In this document: positions 51,660 through 60,207 of the stretch, one piece after another | Position numbering within the stretch: position 1 is the stretch's first letter | Layout: each line of letters begins with the position of its first letter | From: Phycisphaerales bacterium | Lineage (GTDB): Bacteria; Planctomycetota; Phycisphaerae; Phycisphaerales; UBA1924 | Assembly (NCBI GenBank): GCA_029260515.1 | Contig: JAJDDC010000070.1 | Span: 62,001 to 126,000, forward strand | Direction of reading: 5' to 3' | DNA: 64,000 bases | Translations under genes and position numbers: made by a program | Notes under the pieces: generated by a model | The model's database searches: none | What the model was told of the DNA's origin: nothing | Seen by the model: only the letters and a program-made list of their open reading frames with translations

Positions 51660-51926
51660 ATGCGCCTCCGACTCAACATCGACGACGAACCGGACGACGC
51701 ACCCGCGCCGATCCCGTTCCCGCGTGACCGCGCCGCCCCCGGGCGCCGTGAGGACGGGCGCCACGCCCGCCCGAACGCCGGCCAGGACGCGAGCCGCGAC
51801 CCGTCCTCGGAGCGCGTCGAGGACGCCCTCGAGGACATCCAGCGCAACCTCGACGAGCTGGGCGAGCTCCTCGACTCGCTCCCGTTCCCCACCTTCAAGG
51901 ACGACGACGGCCCCCACGCCGCCTGA
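51660..51926 (+). CDS. Small acidic hypothetical protein (88 aa)
   Basis: The product begins MRLRLNIDDEPDDAPAP, has a low-complexity Pro/Arg/Asp middle, and ends in a predicted helix (ERVEDALEDIQRNLDELGEL) with heptad-like leucines, then PFPTFKDDDGPHAA. It has no signal or membrane segment. The ATG at 51660 has AGGAG at 8-nt spacing, which supports translation. The 200 nt upstream (51459-51659) contain no clear gene. No family recognised; possibly a small coiled-coil adaptor. Confidence 0.65.
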   Translation: MRLRLNIDDEPDDAPAPIPFPRDRAAPGRREDGRHARPNAGQDASRDPSSERVEDALEDIQRNLDELGELLDSLPFPTFKDDDGPHAA

Positions 51927-51952
51927 ACCCGCCCACCACGCAACGCGACAAT

Positions 51953-51979
51953 GAAAAAACCCCCGCCGGGGCGGGGGTT
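51953..51979 (-). terminator. Rho-independent terminator of the secreted repeat gene
   Basis: On the minus strand AACCCCCGCC pairs with GGCGGGGGTT around a 2-nt centre and is followed by a run of T residues. It lies 27 nt after the stop codon of the gene at 52006-53805. It may also act on the small acidic gene on the plus strand. Confidence 0.8.
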
Positions 51980-52005
51980 GGTGTGCCCGTGAACGCGTCC
52001 GCGCC

Positions 52006-53805
52006 TCAGGGCGCCGGCTCGTCCCCGACGATCCAGACGCGCCGCAGCAGCTCGAGCAATCGCCGATCGACGTCGTGCGTTTTCTCGTCGGCGTGCATCG
52101 CCGTCACCGCATCGAACGCGCCGAGCCCTTCGTCGATCGCCGCGGCGTCGTCGAGCTGGAAGCCGAAGTAGGCGAGCAGCAGCCCGCTCTCCCGTCGCAG
52201 CTGCGGGTCCAGCGCCTGGACGACCTTGTCGTCGGCCCCCACGCCCGCCTTCTCGCGCAGTTTTGCGAAGATCGCCTTCTGCCTGGCCTTGCCCGGCAGC
52301 AGCCGCTCGTCGTACCGCACGCCCACGACCTCGGGGTTCTGGAACAGCAGCACACGCATGTTGAGCGCCGACGACAGGTACATCCCCGCGCCGATCTGCG
52401 CATGAATCCGCCCGACCTGCGCCATCACGTCACCGGGCCGCACGCCGATCGCGCGGGTGAACCGCTCCTCGGCGTCGAAGAACCGCTCCTGGGCCAGCAG
52501 CCGCTGCCCCACCTCCATGTGCTCCACGTACGGGTTCCGCTGCGCCGCCTCGTCCGGGTCCACCAGCCGCCTGACCGGCTCGCGGGCGCTGCGCAGCAAC
52601 TCCACCGTCGCCTCGTCGTACACACCCAGCTCCTGGAGCTTGTCCAGGTCGTCGCCGCCCTCGGGCGCCTCCGTGTCCTCGTCGGGCGCCCCGGGATCCT
52701 CGCCCTGGGGCTGCGGCTGCGGGTCCTTCGCGACCTGCTCGCGCAGCTCGTGGATCCGCTCCATCCAGGTCTTCTCGGTCTGCGCCTCGCTCGCCGCGGC
52801 ATCGCGTGCGTCAACCTCGGCCAGCCGCGCCTCCTCGGCCTCCGCGAACTGGCGGAGCACCGCGTCGTACCCCGTCTCGATCCGCCCCGCCCCCTCCACG
52901 CTCTGGTCGTCGCGGGCCGAGTCGTCGATCCGCTGCTGGCCCGCGGGCGACTGCGCCTCCTCGGGCAACGCCGAGAGCCGGATACCGCGGAGCGTCGAGG
53001 CCGTCACGCCCACGTCGGGCACGTTGTCGTTGGCGCCGTACCGCGTGAGCAGCACCGGCTGCAGGCTCATGCTCGTTGTGTACGCCGACGTCGAGCGGAG
53101 CATCGAGAGCATCGACCCGTCGTCGGCGTCGGTCGCCGGGCGCCGCCCGATCGCGGGCGCCTCGCCCGCCCCCGCCGCCGAACGCCCGGGCCCGGCCGCC
53201 GGCGTCGGGAGCCGCGTCGTGAACGACTCCTCCACCACCAGATCGCCCACCAGGTTCGGCGGCAGCTGCGAGCCCGTCGTCATCGACATCTGGTACTGCA
53301 GCGCATCGGTCCCGCGGATCCCCGCGCCAACCAGCCCCGAGTACAGCGAATCACGCCGGTATGCGAACAGGTCATTGGACCCCAGGTCACCCCGGAACGC
53401 CCGTGCCGAGCCGTACCCCGGGTCGCCCCGGAACGAGAGCCCGCCCGGCGCGTTGCCCGTCACCACCGCGCTGCGGAACCGCATCTCCTGCAACGGGTCC
53501 GAACGGTTGGCGCCGTTGTACCGCGTCGTCATGCTCAGGTTCCGGTCGAGCGCCCGCCCGTCGCCCATCGGGTTCACGCTCATAAACTGATTGGAGTACC
53601 CCGTGTACACCGAACGCCCGACGGCGCCCGACGGGCGGCTCCCGCCCGCGTACGTGTTCATCCGACCCGATGTCGGCTGCGCGCGGAGGGACAAGTCCTG
53701 GTCCAGGGCGTTGCCCCGTCCCAGCGCGTCCTGCGCGACCGCCCCCTGGGCGACCCACAGGGCCACCGCCGTCGCGAGATGCATGGCGCCGCTGCGTCCG
53801 ATCAT
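52006..53805 (-). CDS. Secreted protein of unknown function with C-terminal TPR-like region
   Basis: The 599-residue precursor has a signal peptide (AMHLATAVALWVAQGAVAQ). Residues ~30-280 are Gly/Ser/Arg-rich with short repeats around LDQDLSLRAQP, LDRNLSMTTRYNG and QYQMSMTTGSQL, an adhesive or disordered look. A basic/acidic helical region follows, then a C-terminal part with TPR-like helices (QRLLAQERFFDAEERFTRAI, AMYLSSALNMRVLLFQ-like). No enzymatic motif was seen. The ATG at 53805 follows AAGGAG at 7-nt spacing, and TATCAT lies 20 nt upstream as a likely -10. It is separated by 165 nt from the sigma/anti-sigma pair on the same strand. Confidence 0.7.
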   Translation of the reverse strand: MIGRSGAMHLATAVALWVAQGAVAQDALGRGNALDQDLSLRAQPTSGRMNTYAGGSRPSGAVGRSVYTGYSNQFMSVNPMGDGRALDRNLSMTTRYNGANRSDPLQEMRFRSAVVTGNAPGGLSFRGDPGYGSARAFRGDLGSNDLFAYRRDSLYSGLVGAGIRGTDALQYQMSMTTGSQLPPNLVGDLVVEESFTTRLPTPAAGPGRSAAGAGEAPAIGRRPATDADDGSMLSMLRSTSAYTTSMSLQPVLLTRYGANDNVPDVGVTASTLRGIRLSALPEEAQSPAGQQRIDDSARDDQSVEGAGRIETGYDAVLRQFAEAEEARLAEVDARDAAASEAQTEKTWMERIHELREQVAKDPQPQPQGEDPGAPDEDTEAPEGGDDLDKLQELGVYDEATVELLRSAREPVRRLVDPDEAAQRNPYVEHMEVGQRLLAQERFFDAEERFTRAIGVRPGDVMAQVGRIHAQIGAGMYLSSALNMRVLLFQNPEVVGVRYDERLLPGKARQKAIFAKLREKAGVGADDKVVQALDPQLRRESGLLLAYFGFQLDDAAAIDEGLGAFDAVTAMHADEKTHDVDRRLLELLRRVWIVGDEPAP

Positions 53806-53825
53806 GACTGGCTCCTTGTCCGCCG

Positions 53826-53831
53826 ATGATA
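53826..53831 (-). promoter_or_regulatory. Candidate -10 box TATCAT of the secreted repeat gene
   Basis: TATCAT on the minus strand lies 20 nt before the ATG at 53805, with the AAGGAG site in between; no -35 element is clear. Confidence 0.3.
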
Positions 53832-53970
53832 TTCGGCCTCTCGCGGGGGCAGATCGCACAAACCCCGCCGCTCTCCCGAGATAACACGAGCGGACGCGAC
53901 CCCGCAGGGGTGGTACGCCGGGCCAGGGTCGCAGGATCGTCGCGATATGCCCGGACGCGGGCCGTGGGCC

Positions 53971-54954
53971 CTAGAGCCGCCCGCCGGGCGACTTCCGCCC
54001 CAGCCTCGTGAGCACCGATGGGCACGCCTTCGCCGTCGCCTTCGAGACGACCACGTACAGCAGCTTCCCGTCCGACCAGGCCAGTACCCTCGACGTGCCC
54101 ATGCCGCACGCGTCCGTGTCGATCACGTACGTCTCGCCGACCTTCATCGGCAACTGCCCGGGGTCGGGGCAGACGAAGACGCTCACCGGCGCCGTCCGCT
54201 CACCGAGCTTGACGCGCAGCATCACGTGCGCCGCCGCCCCGTCCACACCGGGGATGTGGCAGTTCCCGGCGCCGCTGAACACGCACTCGGCCGTGCTCTC
54301 GATCAGACGCTTCACCGCGCCGCTCGGCGCCTCGATCACCTCGCTGAAGAACGCCTCGACCTCCGCCGGCTCGTGCATCCCCAGCTTGCGGGACGCGGCC
54401 TCCGGGTCCTCCATCCGCTGATGTTCTTTGGCGACGTGCTGGACAAGTTCCGTCCGGTACGCCTCCTGCTGGGCGTTCAGGGGCACGCTCGTGATCCCCG
54501 CCATCCGCACGACGAACACGCTCGCCAGCGCCAGCACCGCCGCCGCCGCCAACCCGCCCACGAACTCACGCCTCGTCCAGAACGATGTCCGCCGCGTCAG
54601 CGGCGCCATCCGCTCGGGCGCCGGCGCCTCGTCACGCGAATCCTGCGGCGCGGCCTCCTGAAACAACGCCGGCGCCGAATCGGCGTCGCGCGACGCCTCC
54701 GCGATCTGCGACACCCGGGCGCGCAGTGCATCGGGCGCGTTCGCCCCGACCATCACCCGCCCGACCGCCTCGCGCAGCTCTCGCTCGAACTGGATCCGCG
54801 CCCGGTCCTCCAGGCTCCGCTCCAGGTGAGTCTCGAGCGACTCGAGCAGGGCGCCGTCCAGCTCGCCGTCGGCCGCCATCCGCAGGCGAACCGCCAGCGA
54901 ACCCTCCTGGCCCGCGTCCTGCCCAGCGTCCTGTTTGGCCCCGTGCTCGCTCAC
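53971..54954 (-). CDS. Transmembrane anti-sigma factor-like protein
   Basis: The 327-residue product has a cytoplasmic N-terminal region of ~175 residues beginning SEHGAKQDAGQ and containing helical stretches (GELDGALLESLETHLERSLE), one membrane helix (VGGLAAAAVLALASVFVVRM), and a periplasmic domain ending AKACPSVLTRLGRKS. Its GTG start overlaps the stop of the ECF sigma gene (GTGA), the standard position of an anti-sigma factor. The N-terminal part lacks the zinc-coordinating HxxxCxxC of classic ZAS proteins but keeps the ADGELD-like segment typical of such domains. The periplasmic part has several cysteines that could sense redox state. Confidence 0.8.
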   Translation of the reverse strand: MSEHGAKQDAGQDAGQEGSLAVRLRMAADGELDGALLESLETHLERSLEDRARIQFERELREAVGRVMVGANAPDALRARVSQIAEASRDADSAPALFQEAAPQDSRDEAPAPERMAPLTRRTSFWTRREFVGGLAAAAVLALASVFVVRMAGITSVPLNAQQEAYRTELVQHVAKEHQRMEDPEAASRKLGMHEPAEVEAFFSEVIEAPSGAVKRLIESTAECVFSGAGNCHIPGVDGAAAHVMLRVKLGERTAPVSVFVCPDPGQLPMKVGETYVIDTDACGMGTSRVLAWSDGKLLYVVVSKATAKACPSVLTRLGRKSPGGRL

Positions 54955-55562
54955 GCCGTCCGTTCCTTCTCTTCCATCCGACGGGTGATCCCCGTCACGC
55001 CCAGCTCGCCCGCCGCGTCGGGATCCCCGAGCAGCTTGTCGGCCAGTATTTTCCTCGCCCGGTGCAGCCGGCTCATCACCGTCCCGATCGGGACATCCAT
55101 GATCGCCGCGATCTCGCGGTACTTCAGCCCGTCCACACCCCACATCATGAGCACCTCGCGGTACTCCTCACGAAGATCATCGATCGCGTCCTTGAGACGC
55201 GAGTCCACCTGCTCCCAGTCCAGCCCCGACCGGTCGAACACCGGCGGCGGCTCGTCGGGCGCCCGCTCCCGCCCCTCCTCGCCGAAGAACTCGTCCACCG
55301 GCGTCGGGCGACGCTTCGCCTTCTTGATCCGCGTATAGAAAACATTGTGCGTGATCGCGAAGAGCCACGACCGCATCCCCCCGACCTCGCCACCGTCCGC
55401 ACGGTCCTCGAACCGCTCGATCGTCCCGGGACGGAACGCCCTGGCGTACACCTCCTGCACCAGGTCGTCGGCCTCGCCAGGATCGCGCGTCAGACTCACC
55501 GCCATCCGATAGACGGCGTCCAAGTGCTCGAGCGCGAGCTTCTCGAACCGGTCGCGATCCAA
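54951..55562 (-). CDS. ECF-family RNA polymerase sigma factor (RpoE-like)
   Basis: The 203-residue sigma factor shows region 2 (FEKLALEHLDAVYRMAVSLT, DDLVQEVYARAF, MRSWLFAITHNVFYTRIKKA) and region 4 (LREEYREVLMMWGVDGLKYR, then IMDVPIGTVMSRLHRARKIL). An acidic, Pro-rich linker separates them. The motif set is close to SigH/RpoE-type stress sigma factors. The start codon is a TTG at 55562 with GGAAGGG upstream; no ATG or GTG in frame gives a complete region 2. The stop codon overlaps the start of the anti-sigma-like gene. Confidence 0.9.
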   Translation of the reverse strand: MDRDRFEKLALEHLDAVYRMAVSLTRDPGEADDLVQEVYARAFRPGTIERFEDRADGGEVGGMRSWLFAITHNVFYTRIKKAKRRPTPVDEFFGEEGRERAPDEPPPVFDRSGLDWEQVDSRLKDAIDDLREEYREVLMMWGVDGLKYREIAAIMDVPIGTVMSRLHRARKILADKLLGDPDAAGELGVTGITRRMEEKERTA

Positions 55563-55741
55563 ACACGTGCCCTTCCATCAAGGGGGCCAACCCACCCCGC
55601 CCGGGCGCCTATTCCACCCGCGGGGCCAGCATAAGCCCATGGGCCCCCGCCGACCGAGTTCTCGGCCGCAGAACGCCCCGCGAGCCCAGACAAGCCCGGC
55701 CCGCCACGCCCTCGTACCGCCCCGGGGGCGCCCCGGTTCGC

Positions 55742-56344
55742 TTATCCGCCCGGGCCCCCGCCAGCCGCCCCACCAACACCCTCGCCCAGGTGCTCCCGCT
55801 GGTACACCTCCTCGCGACGCACAGGCAGGGCCTCGATCACCTCCAACAACTCCTCCATCTCAACCACCCGCGGGCGACGCAGCTTCACCCCCCCGTCCTT
55901 GCCCACCAACACCACCTCGAAGGGCCACCGACCCGCCCGGTACCGGTCGTGCCAGCTCTTGGCCGACGACGGCGCCATCGGCTGGCCCCGGTACCGCGAC
56001 ACCCCGCTCCCGTACACCTGCACGATGATCACCTCGCGCTCCGCCAACGCCCCCAGGTCCGAGCCAAGGATCGCCAGCTGCTCCAACGCGTCCGGATGCC
56101 CGGGCGACTCGGCGTAGATCATGATCGGCCGAGTCTGCAACCGCTCGCCCCCGTACGGCGCCTCGACGAACGCGTACAGCGACGGGTCCGCGTCGTCGGG
56201 CAGCATCGGCACCGGCTCGGGCGGACGCTTGCGACGCCGACGCTTGGCCACCTCGTTGCACCCCGACCCCACAGTCATCAACACCACCAGGCCCGCGGCC
56301 ACCGCCACACCAGGCCCACGCGACTTCAGAGGTCTCTTGCCCAT
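55742..56344 (-). CDS. Lipoprotein with DUF4174 domain
   Basis: The 200-residue product has a lipoprotein signal (VAVAAGLVVLMTVGSGC with lipobox cysteine at ~29), a lysine/arginine cluster (KRRRRKRPPEP) and a C-terminal domain of ~110 residues. The latter (LYAFVEAPYGGERLQTRPIM, EREVIIVQVYGSGVS, FEVVLVGKDGGVKLRRP) matches DUF4174, a thioredoxin-like fold with the VLVGKDGGVKL motif but without a CxxC. It would sit on the outer side of the inner or outer membrane. The ATG has TAGGAT 6 nt upstream and no ribosome site, and is divergent from metG. Confidence 0.75.
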   Translation of the reverse strand: MGKRPLKSRGPGVAVAAGLVVLMTVGSGCNEVAKRRRRKRPPEPVPMLPDDADPSLYAFVEAPYGGERLQTRPIMIYAESPGHPDALEQLAILGSDLGALAEREVIIVQVYGSGVSRYRGQPMAPSSAKSWHDRYRAGRWPFEVVLVGKDGGVKLRRPRVVEMEELLEVIEALPVRREEVYQREHLGEGVGGAAGGGPGG

Positions 56345-56350
56345 CGCCCC

Positions 56351-56356
56351 ATCCTA
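56351..56356 (-). promoter_or_regulatory. -10 box TAGGAT, leaderless start of the DUF4174 lipoprotein gene
   Basis: TAGGAT on the minus strand ends exactly 6 nt before the ATG at 56344, in the 52-nt region shared with metG. Confidence 0.45.
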
Positions 56357-56384
56357 ACCCCCGATCGCCCCGCCGCCGACCCCA

Positions 56385-56390
56385 TAGACT
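56385..56390 (+). promoter_or_regulatory. -10 box TAGACT, leaderless start of metG
   Basis: TAGACT is followed by exactly 6 nt before the ATG at 56397; no ribosome site. Confidence 0.5.
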
Positions 56391-56396
56391 CGTTTC

Positions 56397-58178
56397 ATGC
56401 CCCCCAGCGAACACCCCCCCTACTACGTCACCACCCCGATCTACTACGTCAACGACCGCCCCCACATCGGGCACTGCTACACCACCCTCATCGCCGACGT
56501 CGCCGCCCGGGCCCAGCGCCTGATCCGGGGCCAGCCCCTCCCCCACACCTCCCCCGACGACGCGTCCAAGGACGTGTTCATGCTCACCGGCACCGACGAG
56601 CACGCCGAGAAGGTCGTCGCATCCGCCCGCGCCCACGAGATGAGCCCCATGCAGTGGGCGACCCTCAACGCCGACCGGTTCAAGGAGGCCTTCGCCTTCA
56701 TGAACTTCACCAACGACGACTTTGTGCGCACGACCGAGGACCGGCACAAGCTCAAGGCCAGCGCCTACATCCAGCGCCTCATCGACTCGGGCGACATCGA
56801 ACTGGGCGACTACGTCGGCTGGTTCGACCCCTCCCAGGAGGAGTACGTCACCGAGACCGTCGCCAAGGAACACGACTTCAAGAGCCCGGTCACGGGCAAG
56901 CCACTCGAGAAACGCACCGAGCAGAACTACTTTTTTCGGCTCGACAAGTACGAGCCGTGGCTGCGCGAGCAGATCGAGACCGGCGCCATCCGAGTCCTCC
57001 CCGAGCAGCGCAAGAACGAGGTCATGGGACGGATCAAGCAGGGCCTCCAGAAGGTCCCGGTCTCGCGCAAGATCAAAGAAGGCGACGAGGACTGGGGCAT
57101 CTCTATGCCCGGCGACCCCGAGCATCGGATCTACGTCTGGATCGAGGCCCTGTGCAACTACCTGACGACGATGGACACCGACGAGCGCCGCAGGTTCTGG
57201 CCGCAGCTCGCGCAAAAGTCTGACGCCCAGATCGTGCACCTGATGGCCAAGGACATCCTCTGGTTCCACGCCGTCATCTGGCCCGCGATGCTGCACGCCC
57301 TCGGCGAGCGCCCGCCCAGCGTGGTGTACGCCCACGCGTACTGGATCGCCGAGGGCACGAAGATGTCCAAGTCCCTGGGCAACTTCATCGAGATCGACAC
57401 GCTGCGCGCGTACGCCGACCGCTACTCGCTGGACGCCGTCCGCTGGTACCTGACCACGCAGGGGCCGCTGGGCGCGACCGACGCCGACTTCGCCTACCAG
57501 CGCTTCGTCGAGGTCTACAACGCGGACCTGGCCAACAGCTTCGGCAACTCCGCCTCACGCGTCTCGAACATGATCGAGAAGTATCTCGAAGGCCAACTCC
57601 GAGGCACATGCAACGGCGAGTACGGGCTGCCCGGGGGCAAGGCGCTGGGCATCGCGCTCGCCGCCAGAGAGGCCGCCGGCAAGCCCGTGGACGACCCGGG
57701 CCGTAACTTCAACTTCGATGCCCGTAGCGCCGAGCTGACGCAAGAGTTCGTCGCGTGCGCCGACTCCGTTGATCTCGCGACGATGCTCGCCGCAGGACTC
57801 ACCCTCGCGCGTGATGTCGATAACTTCATCTCCTACACCGCGCCCTTCACCCTCGCCAAGCGTCTCGACGACCACGACGGAGCCTCGGGCGCACTGGCCG
57901 ACATCCTCTACACCTGCGCCGAAGCCCTCCGCATCGCCTCCCTCCTCCTCTCCCCCGCGATGCCCGAGAAGATGGCCGAGCTCTGGGGCGCCTGGAACTG
58001 CAACCACCTCAACGACCCGAACGACCCCAACTCCGGCCTCGTCGCGCCGTTGCGCGAAATGGCAGAGTGGGGCGGCGCCTACTCCCTCAAGCCCGGACAG
58101 AAGATCAGCAAGGGCGAGGCCCTGTTCATGCGGGCCGACGCCAAGGACCCCGCGCCCGGCGCCCCCGCGGATGACTAA
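56397..58178 (+). CDS. metG: Methionyl-tRNA synthetase
   Basis: The 593-residue class I synthetase charges tRNA-Met. Signature motifs are PHIGH in YYVNDRPHIGHCYTTLIADV, and KMSKS in AEGTKMSKSLGNFI. The catalytic region also shows TGTDEHAEKV and HLMAKDILWFHAVIWPAML. At the connective-peptide position where many enzymes bind zinc through CxxC, this protein reads GWFDPSQEEYVTE without cysteines, so it belongs to the zinc-free group. There is no C-terminal tRNA-binding (EMAP-like) domain; the end is an acidic tail. The next gene overlaps its stop codon by 8 nt. Confidence 0.95.
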   Translation: MPPSEHPPYYVTTPIYYVNDRPHIGHCYTTLIADVAARAQRLIRGQPLPHTSPDDASKDVFMLTGTDEHAEKVVASARAHEMSPMQWATLNADRFKEAFAFMNFTNDDFVRTTEDRHKLKASAYIQRLIDSGDIELGDYVGWFDPSQEEYVTETVAKEHDFKSPVTGKPLEKRTEQNYFFRLDKYEPWLREQIETGAIRVLPEQRKNEVMGRIKQGLQKVPVSRKIKEGDEDWGISMPGDPEHRIYVWIEALCNYLTTMDTDERRRFWPQLAQKSDAQIVHLMAKDILWFHAVIWPAMLHALGERPPSVVYAHAYWIAEGTKMSKSLGNFIEIDTLRAYADRYSLDAVRWYLTTQGPLGATDADFAYQRFVEVYNADLANSFGNSASRVSNMIEKYLEGQLRGTCNGEYGLPGGKALGIALAAREAAGKPVDDPGRNFNFDARSAELTQEFVACADSVDLATMLAAGLTLARDVDNFISYTAPFTLAKRLDDHDGASGALADILYTCAEALRIASLLLSPAMPEKMAELWGAWNCNHLNDPNDPNSGLVAPLREMAEWGGAYSLKPGQKISKGEALFMRADAKDPAPGAPADD

Positions 58179-59367
58179 ACCCGACGCACACCCGCCGCCG
58201 CACCCACGCTACCACGCGCTCGACGCGCTCCGCGCCGGCGCGATGCTGCTGGGCCTCGTCCTGCACGCGTCCATCCCCTACATCCCCGACCTCGACATGT
58301 GGGCCGTCCACGAGGACACCGACAGCGTCCCCCTCCTGCTCGGACTCATGCTCGTGCACTCGTTCCGGATGCAGGTTTTCTTCGTAATGGCCGGTTTCTT
58401 CGCCCACCTGCTCGTCGCCCGCCGCGGCGTCAAGAGCTTCGTCCGTAACCGATCGATCCGCGTCCTTTCCCCGTTCGCGATCGCGATGGTCACGATCGCG
58501 CCCGCCTGCCTGGTCCTCTGGATCGTCGGCTGGACGCTCTGGCCCCCCGCCGATCCGCCCGAGCCGCAGGGCATCGCCATCCCCACCTTCCACCTCTGGT
58601 TCCTCGAGTACCTGCTCCTCATGTACGCGGGCACGCTGCTCATCGACCCCATCGCCCGCGCACTGGGCGCGGCCCGACTCGCGCCCATCGCGGACCGGAT
58701 CATCGCCTCGCCCCTGCTCCCCTACGCGCTCGCCGTCCCCGCGGGTCTGCTCCTGCTCACAATCCCGGGCTGGGACTCTGGCCCGCTCCGGGGCGAGATC
58801 ATCCCCGAGCCCGGCCCCCTCGCGTACTACTCGCTCTTTTTCTTGTTCGGGTGGGTCCTCTTCGCCCACCGCGATCGGCTCGACTCGATCGCGCGCTGGT
58901 GGATCCCGGCCGCGGTCGTGGGGCTCGCCGCCGCGTACCCCGCCCTCCTCTTCGCCCACGGCGCCGCAGAGCAGATCGGTGATGACCCGATGCCCACCTG
59001 GCTCGACTCGCTCGGGCACGCCTCGGCCGCCCTCCTCTCCTGCCTGCTCGTCCTCGCGATCACCGGGGTCTTCCTCCGCTTCTGCAACCGCCCGAGCCCC
59101 GCCGCCCGCTACATCTCCGATTCGTCGTACTGGCTCTACCTCCTTCACCTCCCCCTCCAGATCCTCGCGAGCATGCTCCTGTACCCCCTCCCGATCGATG
59201 GGCACGTCAAGTTCTTGCTCGTGCTGCTCATCACCACGCCCGTCATGCTCCTGACCTATCACTTCGGCGTCCGCTACACCCCCATCGGGTGGATGCTCAA
59301 CGGGCGCCGCCACCGACCCGAACCCCGCACAGCACCATCGATACCAGCGACCCATGACCGATCATGA
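58171..59367 (+). CDS. Acyltransferase 3 family membrane protein (OpgC-like)
   Basis: This 398-residue multi-pass protein starts with a short cytoplasmic stretch and YHALDALRAGAMLLGLVLH, the conserved arginine-containing first helix of acyltransferase-3 proteins. About ten helices follow, with family-like segments SFRMQVFFVMAGFFAHLL, RNRSIRVLSPFAIAMV and SSYWLYLLHLPLQIL. Members O-acylate sugars, glucans or peptidoglycan-related molecules in the envelope; OpgC (succinylation of osmoregulated glucans) is the closest named type by shape. The ATG overlaps the metG stop by 8 nt; the 3' end overlaps the HAD gene by 14 nt. Confidence 0.85.
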   Translation: MTKPDAHPPPHPRYHALDALRAGAMLLGLVLHASIPYIPDLDMWAVHEDTDSVPLLLGLMLVHSFRMQVFFVMAGFFAHLLVARRGVKSFVRNRSIRVLSPFAIAMVTIAPACLVLWIVGWTLWPPADPPEPQGIAIPTFHLWFLEYLLLMYAGTLLIDPIARALGAARLAPIADRIIASPLLPYALAVPAGLLLLTIPGWDSGPLRGEIIPEPGPLAYYSLFFLFGWVLFAHRDRLDSIARWWIPAAVVGLAAAYPALLFAHGAAEQIGDDPMPTWLDSLGHASAALLSCLLVLAITGVFLRFCNRPSPAARYISDSSYWLYLLHLPLQILASMLLYPLPIDGHVKFLLVLLITTPVMLLTYHFGVRYTPIGWMLNGRRHRPEPRTAPSIPATHDRS

Positions 59368-60043
59368 ACTCATCATTTTCGACTGCGACGGCGTGCTCGT
59401 GGACACCGAGCCCACCACCAACGCCCTGCTCGCCGCCTGCGTCACCGAGGCCGGCTGGCCCATGGACGTGGACGAGTCCATCCGCACGTTCAAGGGGCGC
59501 GACCTGCACGAGATCCGCGCCGAGGTCGAGAAACACCTCGGCGTCGAGCTGCCCGATCTTATCGAGACCTTCCGCGCGCGCATGTTCGAGGCCTTCGAGC
59601 GCACGCCCCCGCCCCCCGTCGAGGGCGCCGTAGCGCTGCTCGACATGCTCGACGCCCTGGGCGAGGCCGCCCCGAGGCGCTGCGTCGCCTCCAACGGCCC
59701 GGTCAAGAAGATGCTCGCCTCGCTCACCGGCGCCGGGCTCCTTGACCGTTTCGTATGTGCGCACACCCCCGGGCACCTCGACGGGCACGCGATCTTCAGC
59801 GCCTACGACGTCGGCGTCTGGAAGCCCGCGCCCGACCTGTTCCTCCACGCGGCCAGGGCCATGAACGCCGACCCTTCCGCGTGCCTCGTGATCGAGGACA
59901 GCCCGTCGGGCGTCGTCGCCGCCCTGCGCGCCGGGATGAGCGTCATCGCCCTCGCGGGCCTCACCCCCGCCCCCGCGCTCCGCGACGCGGGCGCCCCGCG
60001 CGTCATCGCGTCGCTGGACGAGCTGCAGGCGCCCCGCGTCTGA
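59354..60043 (+). CDS. HAD-family phosphatase, YieH/PGMB-like
   Basis: The 229-residue enzyme has HAD motif I IIFDCDGVLVDTE (Asp10, Asp12), the cap entry KGRDLHEIRAEVEK, motif II VASNGPVKKM, motif III KPAPDLFLHAARAMNADPSA and motif IV VIEDSPSGVVAALRAGM. The run SNGPxxKM, FSAYDVGVWKP and HAARAMN closely resembles E. coli YieH, a 6-phosphogluconate phosphatase. Other sugar-phosphate phosphatase or beta-phosphoglucomutase-like roles remain possible. The ATG lies inside the end of the acyltransferase gene (14-nt overlap), so translation is probably coupled. Confidence 0.88.
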   Translation: MTDHELIIFDCDGVLVDTEPTTNALLAACVTEAGWPMDVDESIRTFKGRDLHEIRAEVEKHLGVELPDLIETFRARMFEAFERTPPPPVEGAVALLDMLDALGEAAPRRCVASNGPVKKMLASLTGAGLLDRFVCAHTPGHLDGHAIFSAYDVGVWKPAPDLFLHAARAMNADPSACLVIEDSPSGVVAALRAGMSVIALAGLTPAPALRDAGAPRVIASLDELQAPRV

Positions 60044-60207
60044 TCGTTTTTGCGCGGCGCATCCGGCGCCACCCGCACAGACGGACCCCGCGACGACCAA
60101 CGCCGCCCGCTTGGTCATCGCGTCCAGTCGCGCACGGATACTGCCGATCTGCTGGTGAACCAGCCCGGCGCGGCGTAGTGGGAGTCTTCCCCGGACGCGT
60201 GCCGGGC

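Noticed and set aside
60003-60207. Possible separate small gene between the HAD phosphatase and the HDOD protein
   Set aside because: Frames are short and Arg-rich without a ribosome site; the interval is better explained as leader of the HDOD gene.
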